Below, piece after piece: positions 41,401-49,784 of a DNA stretch of 64,000 nt. Origin of the DNA: Urbifossiella limnaea (lineage in GTDB: Bacteria > Planctomycetota > Planctomycetia > Gemmatales > Gemmataceae); contig NZ_CP036273.1 in assembly GCF_007747215.1 (NCBI RefSeq), positions 2,278,322-2,342,321 of the forward strand, given 5' to 3'. The position numbers were made by a program, and so were the translations under genes. The notes below the pieces were generated by a model. It made no database searches. It had not been told where the DNA came from and saw nothing but the letters and a program-made list of their open reading frames with translations. Positions within the stretch are counted from its first letter, which is position 1. Each line of letters begins with the position of its first letter.

Positions 41401-41830
41401 GGCGGACCTGGTCGCTCCACTTCGTGAACCACTCCATACCGCCGGGGAACTTTTTCTCCCACCGCCTGTACATGCTCAGGCGGTCGTCGAGCTTCTGGAG
41501 TTGGAGCTCGTCGTCGAGCCAGAACGAGAAGTTGTCTTTCGGGTTGCCGCGGTTCTCGGCGGCTCCCTTGCCGAGCCGGTATTCTTCGGCGACGAACACG
41601 CGGCCCTTTTCGTCCACGCTGATGGCGACGGGGCTGGCGAGCTTCGGCTCGGCGGCGAACAACTCGACCGTCAGCCCGGCCGGGACGCGGAACGACTTCA
41701 TGTGCTGGAGTGCCGCCGCGGTGCCGTCCGCGAGGTCGGGGATCGGCGATGCAGGGGGCGGCTCGGGCGGCGTGGCGAACAGCGGCGCGGCGGTGGCGAG
41801 CGCGAGGGCGGCGAGGAGGCGCCGGTGCAT
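38477..41830 (-). CDS. PVC-type haem-binding membrane-bound dehydrogenase with HEAT repeats and C-terminal cytochrome c
   Basis: 1117 residues. Signal peptide MHRRLLAALALATAAPLFA. About 45-470: six-bladed propeller typical of PVC membrane-bound dehydrogenases (FRVPAGLTVELFAAEPKLAS, VRLVEDTNGDGKADKASVF, FGPDGKLYFSVGDRGFHVT, LRNPQELAFDQYGNLFADDN). About 500-930: HEAT-like helical repeats. About 965-1110: cytochrome c domain with CLRCHVVGGSGGNAGPDL (CxxCH near residue 993) and the closing ALTPREVRDLVEYLSTLK. Such proteins are a planctomycete/Verrucomicrobia hallmark and are thought to oxidise sugars or sugar alcohols in the periplasm; the substrate is unknown. Start at ATG 41828-41830; an in-frame upstream ATG falls in a palindrome. 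Confidence 0.93.
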   Translation of the reverse strand: MHRRLLAALALATAAPLFATPPEPPPASPIPDLADGTAAALQHMKSFRVPAGLTVELFAAEPKLASPVAISVDEKGRVFVAEEYRLGKGAAENRGNPKDNFSFWLDDELQLQKLDDRLSMYRRWEKKFPGGMEWFTKWSDQVRLVEDTNGDGKADKASVFAGGFNGPLDGLAAGVLAKDGDVYLTNIPSLWKMKDGGKGVAATKEALLSGFGVNCAFYGHDLHGLIFGPDGKLYFSVGDRGFHVTSKEGKQFSGLRTGAVFRCDPDGTNFEVVMRGLRNPQELAFDQYGNLFADDNNCDKGDHARLVYVCEDGDSGWHMEYQTINPPYMGGPWFAERLWHLPHAGQPAYLVPPVGKIGTGPSGFLFTSGTTLPDRYKNAFIMCNYAGSRGLEAFKVTPKGAGFEIADYHDFLTPIMATDVDQGPDGKLYVSDFVNLDWGGKSLGGRIYTVFDKQKVNTPEALETKKLFAEGFGKQSDGQLAKLLAHPEQPVRLRAQWELARRGGKVIPVLADVLATSQDQLARIHALWGLGQLARKQPEAGQLIAGRLSGPDGEVMAQAAKLCGDIGHAPAAEQLVRILVDPLTRGGDQRGKFFAAQSLGKLKHRPAVEPLFRVLAENKDADPWLRHACVAALARIGDADAVAAKATDPNASVRLGVVLVQRKLGDKRVAKLLTDADPLVRTEAARAVHDLPIESEFAALAAVLPNLTAATDDESIARRAISANYRLGGAEHATRVLAAAASPSLSPAVRQEAVLALRDWSNPPPRDRVTGFWNPLPKRDAAVVRGVVGPRFEKLLGSASGPLLTDVVGLIGPLGLEVSESTLTGWVAEAGKGVPVRVAALRVLADRRAKALPESVAVALKDSAPLLRAEARDVLAATDPTKGVQSLMAVLTEAKAATAEKQRALATLTKVKAPAAGAALDQWAEKLTAKAVPAELQLDVIEALKAAPSPARDKARTGFEGALPGGPAYSKFAVSLVGGDATRGREVFVGHAAAQCLRCHVVGGSGGNAGPDLSKVAGQPGKDRAYLMESLLNPSAKIAPGFGAVTMTLLDGRSVSGVLAEENAKAVVLVHPDGRRETIATEDIERRTQPTSAMPAVDRALTPREVRDLVEYLSTLK

Positions 41831-41870
41831 GGGGAGGTGGTCCAGGTGGGAAAACGGGAGGATGAAGAAG

Positions 41871-42001
41871 ATTAAACCACAGAGCCACAGAGGGCACAGC
41901 GGAAAGACAAAAGGCAGAGGGAGGACAGATCTTGATTTCAAACTCTGCTCTGCCTCGGCTTTCTGTCTTCCCCCGTGCCCTCTGTGACTCTGTGGTTAAG
42001 C
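41871..42001. repeat. Long imperfect palindrome of the CCACAGAG type
   Basis: Arms begin TTAAACCACAGAGCCACAGA on the left and end TCTGTGACTCTGTGGTTAAG on the right, with further matches inward (GGGCAC, AAGACA, GGCAGAG). Repeats of this CCACAGAG...CACAGAG type are found between genes in many bacterial phyla (general knowledge). It ends 12 bases before the stop of the leftward isochorismatase gene and starts 41 bases upstream of the PVC dehydrogenase ATG. Confidence 0.85.
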
Positions 42002-42012
42002 CTGCTTCTCGA

Positions 42013-42906
42013 TTACTTCCGCGGGTCGTCCTTGAACCGGAACGCCGGGCGCCCGGTGATGTCGCTGCTGAGGAACGTCGGGCACCAGTACCGTTCGACG
42101 TGCTCGACCACGCGGTCGGTGCCGTCGAAGTGCGTGCCGCCGGGCGGCCGCTCGGGGTTGTACATCGTGTCCGTCAGGTCTCGGATCAGGGCGACGGTCT
42201 TCCCCTGCTTCACCATCGCCCGGATGGCGAACGGCCGGCCCAGAACACACATGTTCAGATGCACGCCGCACAGGATCACGTTGTCGATCTTCCGCTCGGC
42301 CAGCAGGTTCCACGTCTCCTGGCCGTGGTCGGTGATCGCGTCCTGCGGGGCGATCGTGAGCGCCGCAGTCTGCCGCGTCCACGCCTCGCGGATGGTGCAC
42401 TTCACCTTGCAGTCGCAGCCCATGTCCGAGTCGTCGATCGGTAGCGGGCCCTCGCGCTTGGCGTCCGGCCAGTTCCAGCACGTGCCCCACCGCTCGGTCG
42501 AGGCCAGCGGCTGCGGCGTGGCCGCGAACGGGGCGTCCGTCGCACGCTTCCGCTGCGGCGTGTCCTTGTAGAAGTCGGTACAGGTGCTCGGGGCGTGGAT
42601 GACGAAGACGCCTTTGTCGCGGGCCGCCTTCAGCAGCGCCTCCGTCGGTCCCGCGAGCTCGCCGACGCGGGCCTCGGCCGACTTGCACCAGTGATGGTCC
42701 CACATGTCGCAGACGATGATGGCGGTCTTCTTCGCGTCCCACTCGGCCGTGCGCTCGGCCGCCGGACCTGCGGAGGAGGTTAACGGGTTCGGCCGACTGC
42801 GGAGGGTGAGCCGGAGTGAACTCGCGGGCTCGGCCGCGGGTGCGAACACGGTCACGCCGAGGGCGACTAGCACGGCCGGGATGAGCGAGGCGTGGTGATA
42901 AGACAT
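42013..42906 (-). CDS. Secreted isochorismatase-fold cysteine hydrolase
   Basis: 297 residues with a signal peptide (LIPAVLVALGVTVFAPAAEP, cleavage near residue 26). The hydrolase fold shows KTAIIVCDMWDHHWC (catalytic-type Asp in VCDM), a middle Lys/Arg region (CKVKCTIREAWTRQ), and IDNVILCGVHLNMCVLGRPF with the nucleophile-position Cys after NM. This last block is the CGxxxxxCV motif of isochorismatase/nicotinamidase relatives. Extra Cys residues (WGTCWNW, DMGCDCKVKC) suit an exported, disulfide-containing protein. It would cleave an amide or ester; the substrate is not predictable. Start ATG 42904-42906. Confidence 0.82.
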   Translation of the reverse strand: MSYHHASLIPAVLVALGVTVFAPAAEPASSLRLTLRSRPNPLTSSAGPAAERTAEWDAKKTAIIVCDMWDHHWCKSAEARVGELAGPTEALLKAARDKGVFVIHAPSTCTDFYKDTPQRKRATDAPFAATPQPLASTERWGTCWNWPDAKREGPLPIDDSDMGCDCKVKCTIREAWTRQTAALTIAPQDAITDHGQETWNLLAERKIDNVILCGVHLNMCVLGRPFAIRAMVKQGKTVALIRDLTDTMYNPERPPGGTHFDGTDRVVEHVERYWCPTFLSSDITGRPAFRFKDDPRK

Positions 42907-43088
42907 GACGACTCCGCGGGCCGGCGGGGTGGGAACCGCTAGTTTACGGCCGCTGCAGCGGGGGTGCCAGCCGGTTCGCGGCACGGGCATTGCTTCATCT
43001 CGGCGTGGCCATTTCCTGTCAGTGCGATCGGATGTCCCCGGACAGGTTTCGTACACCACGAGTCGCCCGAACCCGGGTGGGAGGCGTT

Positions 43089-43487
43089 ATGAATGCGTCG
43101 ATCATGGGGATGAGTACGGCCGGTGCCGGCTCGTTGCTGGGTGGGGTGCTTCTGACGGCGGTCGGGCTGAAGCGGCGGTCGCTGACGGGGCTGCTGATGA
43201 CGGCCGCGGGCGGCTACCTCCTGTACCGCGGGTCGAGGGCGGCCCGCTGCGCCCTCGACCCGGCGGCGTGCGAGCCGGATAAGGCGAAGTGCGATGCGTT
43301 GCGCGAGCGCCTCGGGGCCGGCGTCACCGCCGGCATCTATGACCAAACCGCTCAGAACCGCAAGGAGGAGCGAGCCCCGTCCGGCGACCTGATCGACGAC
43401 CCGGTCGACGACACGGTGGACGACTCGTTCCCGTGCAGCGACCCGCCGTCGTACTCGCCGCGGAACGAGGCCGGCGCGCTCGTTTGA
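43089..43487 (+). CDS. Small membrane protein with glycine-rich helices, DUF2892-like
   Basis: 132 residues. The N-terminal half has two Gly/Ala-rich hydrophobic segments (AGAGSLLGGVLLTAVGL and LTGLLMTAAGGYLLYRGS), a hairpin topology seen in small DUF2892-type inner-membrane proteins. The C-terminal half is acidic and disordered-looking, with repeated DDPVDD / DDTVDD. Function unknown. It is preceded by 182 bp without another gene and is convergent with the FHA gene, the two stops lying only 5 bases apart. Codon use agrees with neighbours. Confidence 0.62.
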   Translation: MNASIMGMSTAGAGSLLGGVLLTAVGLKRRSLTGLLMTAAGGYLLYRGSRAARCALDPAACEPDKAKCDALRERLGAGVTAGIYDQTAQNRKEERAPSGDLIDDPVDDTVDDSFPCSDPPSYSPRNEAGALV

Positions 43488-43492
43488 ACGCG

Positions 43493-43918
43493 TTACGGGG
43501 TCTCGCCCGCGATGTAGAGGAAGATCACGTTGCCGAACTGAACCCGGTCGCCGTTGTGGACCGGGCTCGACTCCAGGCGGACGCCGTTGACGTAGGTGCC
43601 GTTCGAACTCCCGAGGTCGATCAGCCGGTAAGTGCCGTCCGGCCGGGGCTCCAGCCGGGCGTGGGCCCGCGAGACCGACGGCTCATCGAGTACCACGTCC
43701 GCGTCCTGCTCGCGGCCGAACACGACCGGCGTTCCACGGAGGGTGATGAGTTTCCCGAGGAGCTCACCCGGCGGTTGGACACACACCAGGACGCCGGGGG
43801 GCGGCGGGCGGAGATGCGCGGCCGGGGCAGGAATGACGGCGGTGACGGGGGCGGGTCGGGCTGGCGGCGCGCCGGCCAACTCGCGGGCGTACTCCTTGTA
43901 GTTGAGCGTTCGCGACAC
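43493..43918 (-). CDS. FHA domain protein
   Basis: 141 residues. After a Pro/Ala-rich N-terminus (about 40 residues) comes a forkhead-associated domain: VVFGREQDADVVLDEPSVSR, then AHARL, IDLGSSNGTYVNG and GDRVQFGNVIF. The phosphothreonine-binding residues of FHA domains (Arg in GRE, Ser in SVSRAH, Asn in SSNGT) are present. It probably docks onto proteins phosphorylated by Ser/Thr kinases such as the one at 5779-7137. No second domain. It ends 5 bases from the convergent small membrane protein. Confidence 0.9.
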   Translation of the reverse strand: MSRTLNYKEYARELAGAPPARPAPVTAVIPAPAAHLRPPPPGVLVCVQPPGELLGKLITLRGTPVVFGREQDADVVLDEPSVSRAHARLEPRPDGTYRLIDLGSSNGTYVNGVRLESSPVHNGDRVQFGNVIFLYIAGETP

Positions 43919-44079
43919 GGCTGGCTCCCGGGGTCGGGTGCCCGACGCACGACCGCCGACCGACTCCCGATCGGGACCGCCGTCAGACCGACATTGGTGG
44001 TAGAGAAGCTGGTAAGTTCTAGCACACGCCCACCGCCGATGTCGGCGTCGGGCGCGGCCGAGATCATTTTTGTGCCGCT

Positions 44080-44916
44080 CTAGCGACGCACCACCGCGGT
44101 CACGGGGAAGTGGTCGGACGGGACTCGACCGCCCTTCGCCGTGCGGTCGATTCCGGCGTCGATGACGTGCCAGTTGCGGCCGGCGGCGATCCAGTCGATG
44201 CGCGGCCCCGTCGTCGCGGCCGGCTCGAAGCCGCTGAACGTGCCCTCCGCCTTGCCGCGCGTCGGGTGCTTGACGCGGAACGTGTCCACGAGCCCGCCGG
44301 CCGGGTCGAACAGCGCCTTGTACGGGTCGCTGTCTTCGCCGGCGTTGAAGTCGCCGGTGACGACGACGCGGCAGCCGGCGCCGAGCTCCACAACCTTCGC
44401 CCGGAGTAGCTTCGCCGACTCGTGCCGGGCCTTTTTGCCCATGTGGTCGAAGTGCGTGTTCAGGAACAGCACCGGCGTCGCGTCCGTGCGGTCCTTCAGC
44501 TTAACCCAGGTGGCGACGCGCGGCAGCGCGGCGTCCCAGCCCTTACTAACGCGGTCGGGGGTCTCGCTGAGCCAGAATGTCCCGCCGGCTAGCTTCTCGA
44601 ACCGGGCGGTGCGGTAGAACAGCGCCGCCATCTCGCCGCGCTCCTTGCCGTCGTCGCGGCCGACGCCGACGGCGGCATGCGTCTTCAGCTTCTCGGCGAG
44701 GAAGTCGCGCTGGAAGGCGAGCGTTTCCTGCGTCCCGAGCAGGTCGGGGTCGAACGCCGCGATCGTGGCGGCGAGGAAGTCTTTGCGCCTGTCCCAGTGG
44801 TCGTCGCCGTCGCGGGCGGTGCCGTAGCGGACGTTGAAGCTCATGACCCGCACCGGGGTGGGGGCGTCCGCGGCGACGCCGAACGCGGCCGCGGTGGCGA
44901 GTAGCAGGCAGCGCAT
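44080..44916 (-). CDS. Secreted endonuclease/exonuclease/phosphatase (EEP) family protein
   Basis: 278 residues with a short signal peptide (MRCLLLATAAAFGVAADA). EEP blocks: VRVMSFNVRYGTARDGDDHW, LLGTQETLAFQRDFL (metal-binding Glu), LFLNTHFDHMGKKARHESAK (active-site His and Asp), VVVTGDFNAGEDSDPYKAL (catalytic Asp/Asn) and PSDHFPVTAVV (catalytic His). These are exported sphingomyelinase/exonuclease-III-like phosphodiesterases, possibly acting on extracellular DNA, lipids or glycan phosphates. It is the last gene of a four-gene leftward cluster, 9 bases after the DUF1501 stop. Confidence 0.9.
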   Translation of the reverse strand: MRCLLLATAAAFGVAADAPTPVRVMSFNVRYGTARDGDDHWDRRKDFLAATIAAFDPDLLGTQETLAFQRDFLAEKLKTHAAVGVGRDDGKERGEMAALFYRTARFEKLAGGTFWLSETPDRVSKGWDAALPRVATWVKLKDRTDATPVLFLNTHFDHMGKKARHESAKLLRAKVVELGAGCRVVVTGDFNAGEDSDPYKALFDPAGGLVDTFRVKHPTRGKAEGTFSGFEPAATTGPRIDWIAAGRNWHVIDAGIDRTAKGGRVPSDHFPVTAVVRR

Positions 44917-44925
44917 GCGGAGTCC

Positions 44926-46344
44926 TCAAGCCAGGATGCCGCGGACGACGGTGCCGTACACGTCGGTCAGCCGCTCGGCCCGGCCCTGGTGGAAGTACGT
45001 GAGCTTCTCGTGATCCAGCCCCATCAGGTGCAGGATAGTGGCGTGCAGGTCGTGGACGTGAACCTTGTTCTCGACCGCTTCAAACCCCAACTCGTCGGTC
45101 GCGCCGTAGGCGGTGCCGCCCTTCACGCCGCCGCCGGCGAGCCACATCGAGAAGCCGTACGGGTTGTGGTTGCGGCCGGGCTCGTTTCGGCCCTCGCTGA
45201 ACGGCATCCGCCCGAACTCGCCGCCCCAGATCACGAGCGTGCTGTCGAGCAGGCCACGGGCTTCCAGGTCGGTGAGCAGCGCCGCGATCGGCTGATCGAC
45301 CTCGGCGCCGTGCTGGCCGTGGTTCCGCTCGACGCTGGCGTGGGCGTCCCACGTGTCTTCGAGGTGGCCGCCGCCGCTGTAAAGCTGCACGAACCGCACG
45401 CCGCGCTCGACGAGCCGCCGGGCTATCACGCAGTTGCGGCCGAACTCGTCCGTCGGCTGCCGGCCGACGCCGTAGGCGTCGAGGGTGCGGGTCGCTTCGC
45501 GCGTCAGATCGACGGCTTCGGGCGCGGCGGCCTGCATGCGGAAGGCCAATTCGTAGCTGGCTGCGCGGGCGGCGAGTTCGCGGCCGCCGGGGCGGGCGTC
45601 CAGGTGCTGCTGGTTCAGCTCGGCGAGGAGGTCGAGTTGGTTCCGCTGCGCGGCGGGGCCGTGCGGGCCGCGGAGGTCGAGGATTGGGTCGCCCGCGGGG
45701 CGGAACAGCGTGCCGGAGTACGCGGCGGACATGAACCCACTGGCCCAGTTCGGCTGGCCGCTGATCGGGCCGCCGCGTTTGTCCATGAGGACGACGTACC
45801 CGGGGAGGTTCTGGTTAACGGTGCCGAGGCCGTAGACCGCCCAGCTGCCGAGCGACGGCCGGCCGATGAACGTCTTGCCGGTGTTCATCATCACCAGCGC
45901 CGACCCGTGGGCGTGGCTGTCGGTGTGGCACGAGCGCACGACGGCGAGCTTGTCGGCGTGTCGGCGGACGTTCGGGAAGTAGTCGGAGACGGGGAGGCCG
46001 CTGGTGCCGCCGGGGCGGAACGGGCGGAACGCCGGCGTGAGGTGCCCGACGCGGCGGCCGCCGGAGTTGATGTACTTCTTGTCGGCCGGCAGTTCGGTGC
46101 CGGCGAAGCGGGCGAGGGCCGGCTTGGGGTCGAACGTGTCCACCTGCGACGGGCCGCCGTTCATCATCAGGAAGATGCAGCTTTTCACCTTCGAGGGGAA
46201 GTGCGCTGGCTTCGCTGCGAGTGGCCCGTCGGCGGCACGGGCGTCCTCGGCAAGGAGCCCCGCGAGGGCGACGCCGGCGAAGCCGCCGCCCATGTCCCAG
46301 ATCGCTTCGCGTCTGGTCAGGCCGCAGGGGAACGGGGATGGCAT
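44926..46344 (-). CDS. DUF1501 protein, Tat-exported
   Basis: 472 residues. The N-terminus LTRREAIWDMGGGFAGVALA is a Tat-type twin-arginine signal. The family core follows: [60 protein letters not shown] and LVIWGGEFGRMPFSEGRN, then GRNHNPYGFSMWLAGGGVKG. This alkaline-phosphatase/sulfatase-like fold is encoded beside DUF1549/DUF1553 proteins throughout planctomycetes; the pair's function is unknown. It sits 3 bases after the DUF1549/1553 gene, so co-expression is near certain. Confidence 0.92.
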   Translation of the reverse strand: MPSPFPCGLTRREAIWDMGGGFAGVALAGLLAEDARAADGPLAAKPAHFPSKVKSCIFLMMNGGPSQVDTFDPKPALARFAGTELPADKKYINSGGRRVGHLTPAFRPFRPGGTSGLPVSDYFPNVRRHADKLAVVRSCHTDSHAHGSALVMMNTGKTFIGRPSLGSWAVYGLGTVNQNLPGYVVLMDKRGGPISGQPNWASGFMSAAYSGTLFRPAGDPILDLRGPHGPAAQRNQLDLLAELNQQHLDARPGGRELAARAASYELAFRMQAAAPEAVDLTREATRTLDAYGVGRQPTDEFGRNCVIARRLVERGVRFVQLYSGGGHLEDTWDAHASVERNHGQHGAEVDQPIAALLTDLEARGLLDSTLVIWGGEFGRMPFSEGRNEPGRNHNPYGFSMWLAGGGVKGGTAYGATDELGFEAVENKVHVHDLHATILHLMGLDHEKLTYFHQGRAERLTDVYGTVVRGILA

Positions 46345-46347
46345 GTT

Positions 46348-48507
46348 TCAGTCCACGTAGGCGAATTCGTTCGTGTTCAGCAGCACGTGGCACAGCGACG
46401 CCAGCGCCGCTGTCGGGTCGCCGAGCAGCGACGCTTGTCGCTCCAAGTGCGTCAGCGCCGCTGCCCGCTCGCCGGGGCGCGGGTCGCGGCCGAACGCCAG
46501 CCGCCACGCCCGCGTCACTTGCTCGTCCTTCGACCCGCCGCCGACCCGCCGCGCCAGGGCGGCGCTCTGCGAGTGCACGAACGGGTTGTTCAGCAGCGCC
46601 AGCGCCTGCGTCGGCACGATGGTCACGTCGCGGCGGCAGCTCGGGAGCGTTGTGTCGGGCAAGTCGAACGTCGTGAGCAGTGGCGGTAGCAGGCCGCGCT
46701 TGGCGAACACGTACACGGTGCGCCGCCCCTGCTCGGCGGGCGGCGACGCCTTCCACGCCGCCCCCTTCATCGACAAACCTTCGAGTGCGTCCGGCGGGAT
46801 GTCCGGGGCGAAGCTCGGGCCGCCGACGCGGTCCAGCTTGAGATTGCCGCCGGCGCTCTGCAACGAGTCGCGGAGCCCCTCGGCGTCGAGCCGGCGGCGC
46901 TCGGCCCGCCACCACAGGCGGTTGCCGGCATCGGTCTTCTCGTACTCGGCGGCCACCGGGTGAATTGATGCCTGCCGGTACGTGGCGCTGTGGAGGATCA
47001 GCCGGTGGAGCGGCTTCGTGCGGCCGCCGAGGGCGCGGAAGTCGGCGGCGAGCCAGTCCAGCAATTCGGGGTGCGTCGGCTTGTCGCCGGTGAAGCCCAA
47101 ATTGTCCGGGGTGCGGGCGAGGGCGTGGCCGAAGTGGTGCTGCCAGACGCGGTTCACCCACACCCGAGCCGCCAGCGGGTTCACCGGGTCTGCGATCCAG
47201 CGTGCCAGTTGCAGCCGGCGCGTCGTCGTCTTGGCCCCTTCCGGCGGCGGGGTGAACGGTCGGTCCAGCGCCGGGATCGCGGACTGGTGTCCGGGTTCGA
47301 CCACGGCCCCGGGCCGCGCCGGGTCGCCCTTCTTCAGCAGCTTCAGCGGTGGCACCGTTCGACCGCGGTCGGTCCAGCCGAACACGGCGGGGAAGCCGAG
47401 CGCCTTCGCGTCCGGCCCGCCGAGGAGTTCGCGCGGCCCCGGCTCGACGAACCCGGCCCAGAACGCCGCGCCCATGCGGTAGTAGTCGGTCTGGCGGATC
47501 GGGTCGAACTTGTGGTCGTGGCAGCGGGCGCAGCGGACCGTGAGCCCCAGGAACGCCGTGCTCGTGGCGCCGACCATGTCTTCGAGCCGGTCGTACTTGT
47601 ACTCCGTGGGGTCGTTCGGCTCGTCGTTCCAGGTGCCGAGGCGGATGAAGCCGGTGGCCGCGACCGTGTCCGCGGTCGCGTCCGGCAGTTCGTCGCCGGC
47701 GAGTTGTTCGAGCACGAACCGCTCGAACGGCAGGTCGGTGTTGAAGGCGCGGATCACCCAGTCGCGGTACTTCCACACGTCGGGCTTCACCTGGTCGCGC
47801 TCGTACCCGCACGTCTCGGCGTAGCGGGCCACGTCGAGCCAGTGGCGGCCCCAGCGCTCGCCGTAGTGCGGCGACGCCAGCAGTTTCTCGACCAGCTTCT
47901 CGTACGCGTGCGGGTCCGCGTCGGCGGCGAACGCCTCCACCTCCTCGTAGCTCGGCGGCAGCCCGATCAGGTCGTAGGCGACGCGACGGATGAGGGTACG
48001 CTTGTCGGCCGGCGGGGCGGGCTCCCAGCCGGGCGGCAGTTTCGCCAGGATGAAGCGGTCGAGGTCGTTGCGGGCGAGGTGCTCGCGGCCGAGGATGGGG
48101 GGAATGGCCGGGCGGCGGATCGGTTGCAGGCTCCACCAGTCGCGGCCGGCGCGGGTGCTGGTGGTGACGGCGTACGGGTCGATGGGGTCGGTGCCCCACC
48201 CGGCGCCGCCGGCGATCCACTCCTTGAGCAGCGCCTTCTCCGCGGCGGGGAGCCCGCCCTTCGGCGGCATCTCGCCGGCATCGACGCGCTGCCACAGCGG
48301 GCTGTCGGCGAGCTTGCCGGGCACCACCGCCTTGCCGACGACGGCGCCCTTGCGGGTGAGGTCGAGGTCGCCCTTGGCGTCGTCGCCGCTGTGGCAGGCG
48401 GCACAGCGGGCGGCGAGAATGGGGGCGACTTGACGGTCGAAGTCCGGCGGGGCCGCGCGGGCGGCCGTCGCCAGGAAGAGCACCGCCGGGAGGGTTGCGG
48501 TTCGCAT
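46348..48507 (-). CDS. PSCyt1-DUF1549-DUF1553 protein
   Basis: 719 residues. Signal peptide (LPAVLFLATAARAAP). About 20-110: planctomycete cytochrome PSCyt1 domain with CAACHSGDDAKGDLDL and WQRVDAGEMPPKGGL. About 130-330: DUF1549 (RRVAYDLIGLPPSYEEVEAF, then TVRCARCHDHKFDPI). About 400-690: DUF1553 (ARVWVNRVWQHHFGHALART, LDWLAADFRALGGRTKPLHR). The PSCyt1 CxxCH can bind haem; the second CARCH may too. An exported protein, presumably working with DUF1501 on an extracytoplasmic substrate. Its ATG overlaps the upstream acyltransferase stop by 1 base (TGATG). Confidence 0.92.
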   Translation of the reverse strand: MRTATLPAVLFLATAARAAPPDFDRQVAPILAARCAACHSGDDAKGDLDLTRKGAVVGKAVVPGKLADSPLWQRVDAGEMPPKGGLPAAEKALLKEWIAGGAGWGTDPIDPYAVTTSTRAGRDWWSLQPIRRPAIPPILGREHLARNDLDRFILAKLPPGWEPAPPADKRTLIRRVAYDLIGLPPSYEEVEAFAADADPHAYEKLVEKLLASPHYGERWGRHWLDVARYAETCGYERDQVKPDVWKYRDWVIRAFNTDLPFERFVLEQLAGDELPDATADTVAATGFIRLGTWNDEPNDPTEYKYDRLEDMVGATSTAFLGLTVRCARCHDHKFDPIRQTDYYRMGAAFWAGFVEPGPRELLGGPDAKALGFPAVFGWTDRGRTVPPLKLLKKGDPARPGAVVEPGHQSAIPALDRPFTPPPEGAKTTTRRLQLARWIADPVNPLAARVWVNRVWQHHFGHALARTPDNLGFTGDKPTHPELLDWLAADFRALGGRTKPLHRLILHSATYRQASIHPVAAEYEKTDAGNRLWWRAERRRLDAEGLRDSLQSAGGNLKLDRVGGPSFAPDIPPDALEGLSMKGAAWKASPPAEQGRRTVYVFAKRGLLPPLLTTFDLPDTTLPSCRRDVTIVPTQALALLNNPFVHSQSAALARRVGGGSKDEQVTRAWRLAFGRDPRPGERAAALTHLERQASLLGDPTAALASLCHVLLNTNEFAYVD

Positions 48508-49784
48508 CAGGTGGGCACCGGGGAGACAGGTCTATCGTACTCGACCCTTCTTCCCGGTGCGACCACGTTCCGGCCCGCGGGCACCCGCATCTCAACCACG
48601 ACGCCCGGCCGCACGGTGTCGCGTCGCTTCCCGCCCAGCAGGGTGCCGAGCCACGTCCGCCGGACGACCAACTCGTAGCCGGCGAGGAGGGCCGTGAAGG
48701 TCAGCGCGTTCACGACCACGAACTCGGCCCACATCGGGTACCCGAGCGGCGCGAAGTAGACCTGGAGCGCGACTTGCACCGGGAACCCGGCAAGGTAACA
48801 CCAGTACGACGCCCCCGCGAGGTACTGCCACGGGCTGGTTGACACGGCGAAGTACTGGCGGAAGAGGCCGATGAGCCCGCCGATCATCAGCCAGGTGTAC
48901 GCGCCACCGAGCACGATCGCGGACACCTTCCAGGCGACGAACCCCGCCGGGGGGGCGGCGGCGGCCCGGACCCCGGACACCGTGAGCCCGAGCATCGCCG
49001 GCAGCACGAGGGCGTTCGCTACGGCCAACTGGGTTGGCCAGTTTCTCCCCACGGCCGGGAGGAGGTCACGGTGACGGCTGAGGGTCGCCCCGGCCGCGAA
49101 GAACCCGAGGTAGTACGCGAACACGTCCGGGTCCGGCACCCACCCGACGGGAGACTCGACCCACCACGCCGGCATCCACCACAGCGCCGGCACGACCGCA
49201 GCCGCCAGCAACGGCACACGCCACCGCGACCCGACGAGCGCGCGGACCGCCCGGTCGGCGACCCGGGTCGCGCCGCGGGGAATGCGGTGGCCGAAGGCCA
49301 GCGGGAGTGCGAGCGGGACGGTGCAGAGGAGGAGGTAGTACAGGAACCACAGGTGGAAGTTCGGCCCGACCCACCCGCCGGCGTCGGCCGGGTGCCACTC
49401 CACGCCGCGGGCGGCCGTGTGCCGGGCGACGAGCAGGTGCATCAGCGGGCACAACGTCACCGCCGCGAGCGCGAGGGGGATTGCGATCCGGGTCAGCCGG
49501 TTGCGGACGACGGCCCCGACGCCGCGGGCCGCACCGAGGGATGCGGCCGCGAAACCGGCGAGCAAAAAGAACAGCTGCATCCGGAAGTCGTGGACCGCGA
49601 AGTACACGGCGTCGGCGGCGGGGTGGCGGGTGGCGTCGCGGACGGGGAAGGGGATGAGGCCGGTGGCCGTGAACGGCAGCGCGCCGTGGGTCACCAGGCC
49701 GAGCAGCATCGCACAGACGCGGAGGTTGTCGAGGGCGGCGTCCCGACCCGGGGACGGGGTGGTAGCGCGTGGCGTTTGGGGCAT
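48507..49784 (-). CDS. Acyltransferase 3 family membrane protein (OpgC/MdoC-like)
   Basis: 425 residues. N-terminus RDAALDNLRVCAMLLGLVTH gives the conserved R...H motif; FRMQLFFLLAGFAAASLGA follows. About ten membrane helices. The order of motifs (DNLR at the start, HLWFLYYLLLC in the middle) is closest to MdoC/OpgC-type succinyl- or acetyl-transferases acting on periplasmic glucans. In this operon it precedes the PSCyt1-DUF1549 gene with a 1-base overlap, hinting that the DUF1549/1501 pair acts on a modified surface glycan (inference). The substrate is unproven. Confidence 0.85.
   Translation of the reverse strand: MPQTPRATTPSPGRDAALDNLRVCAMLLGLVTHGALPFTATGLIPFPVRDATRHPAADAVYFAVHDFRMQLFFLLAGFAAASLGAARGVGAVVRNRLTRIAIPLALAAVTLCPLMHLLVARHTAARGVEWHPADAGGWVGPNFHLWFLYYLLLCTVPLALPLAFGHRIPRGATRVADRAVRALVGSRWRVPLLAAAVVPALWWMPAWWVESPVGWVPDPDVFAYYLGFFAAGATLSRHRDLLPAVGRNWPTQLAVANALVLPAMLGLTVSGVRAAAAPPAGFVAWKVSAIVLGGAYTWLMIGGLIGLFRQYFAVSTSPWQYLAGASYWCYLAGFPVQVALQVYFAPLGYPMWAEFVVVNALTFTALLAGYELVVRRTWLGTLLGGKRRDTVRPGVVVEMRVPAGRNVVAPGRRVEYDRPVSPVPT

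Noticed and set aside
45815-48595. 926-residue minus-strand frame overlapping the DUF1549 gene
   Set aside because: Arg/Pro/Gly-rich, out of frame with DUF1549/1553 motifs.
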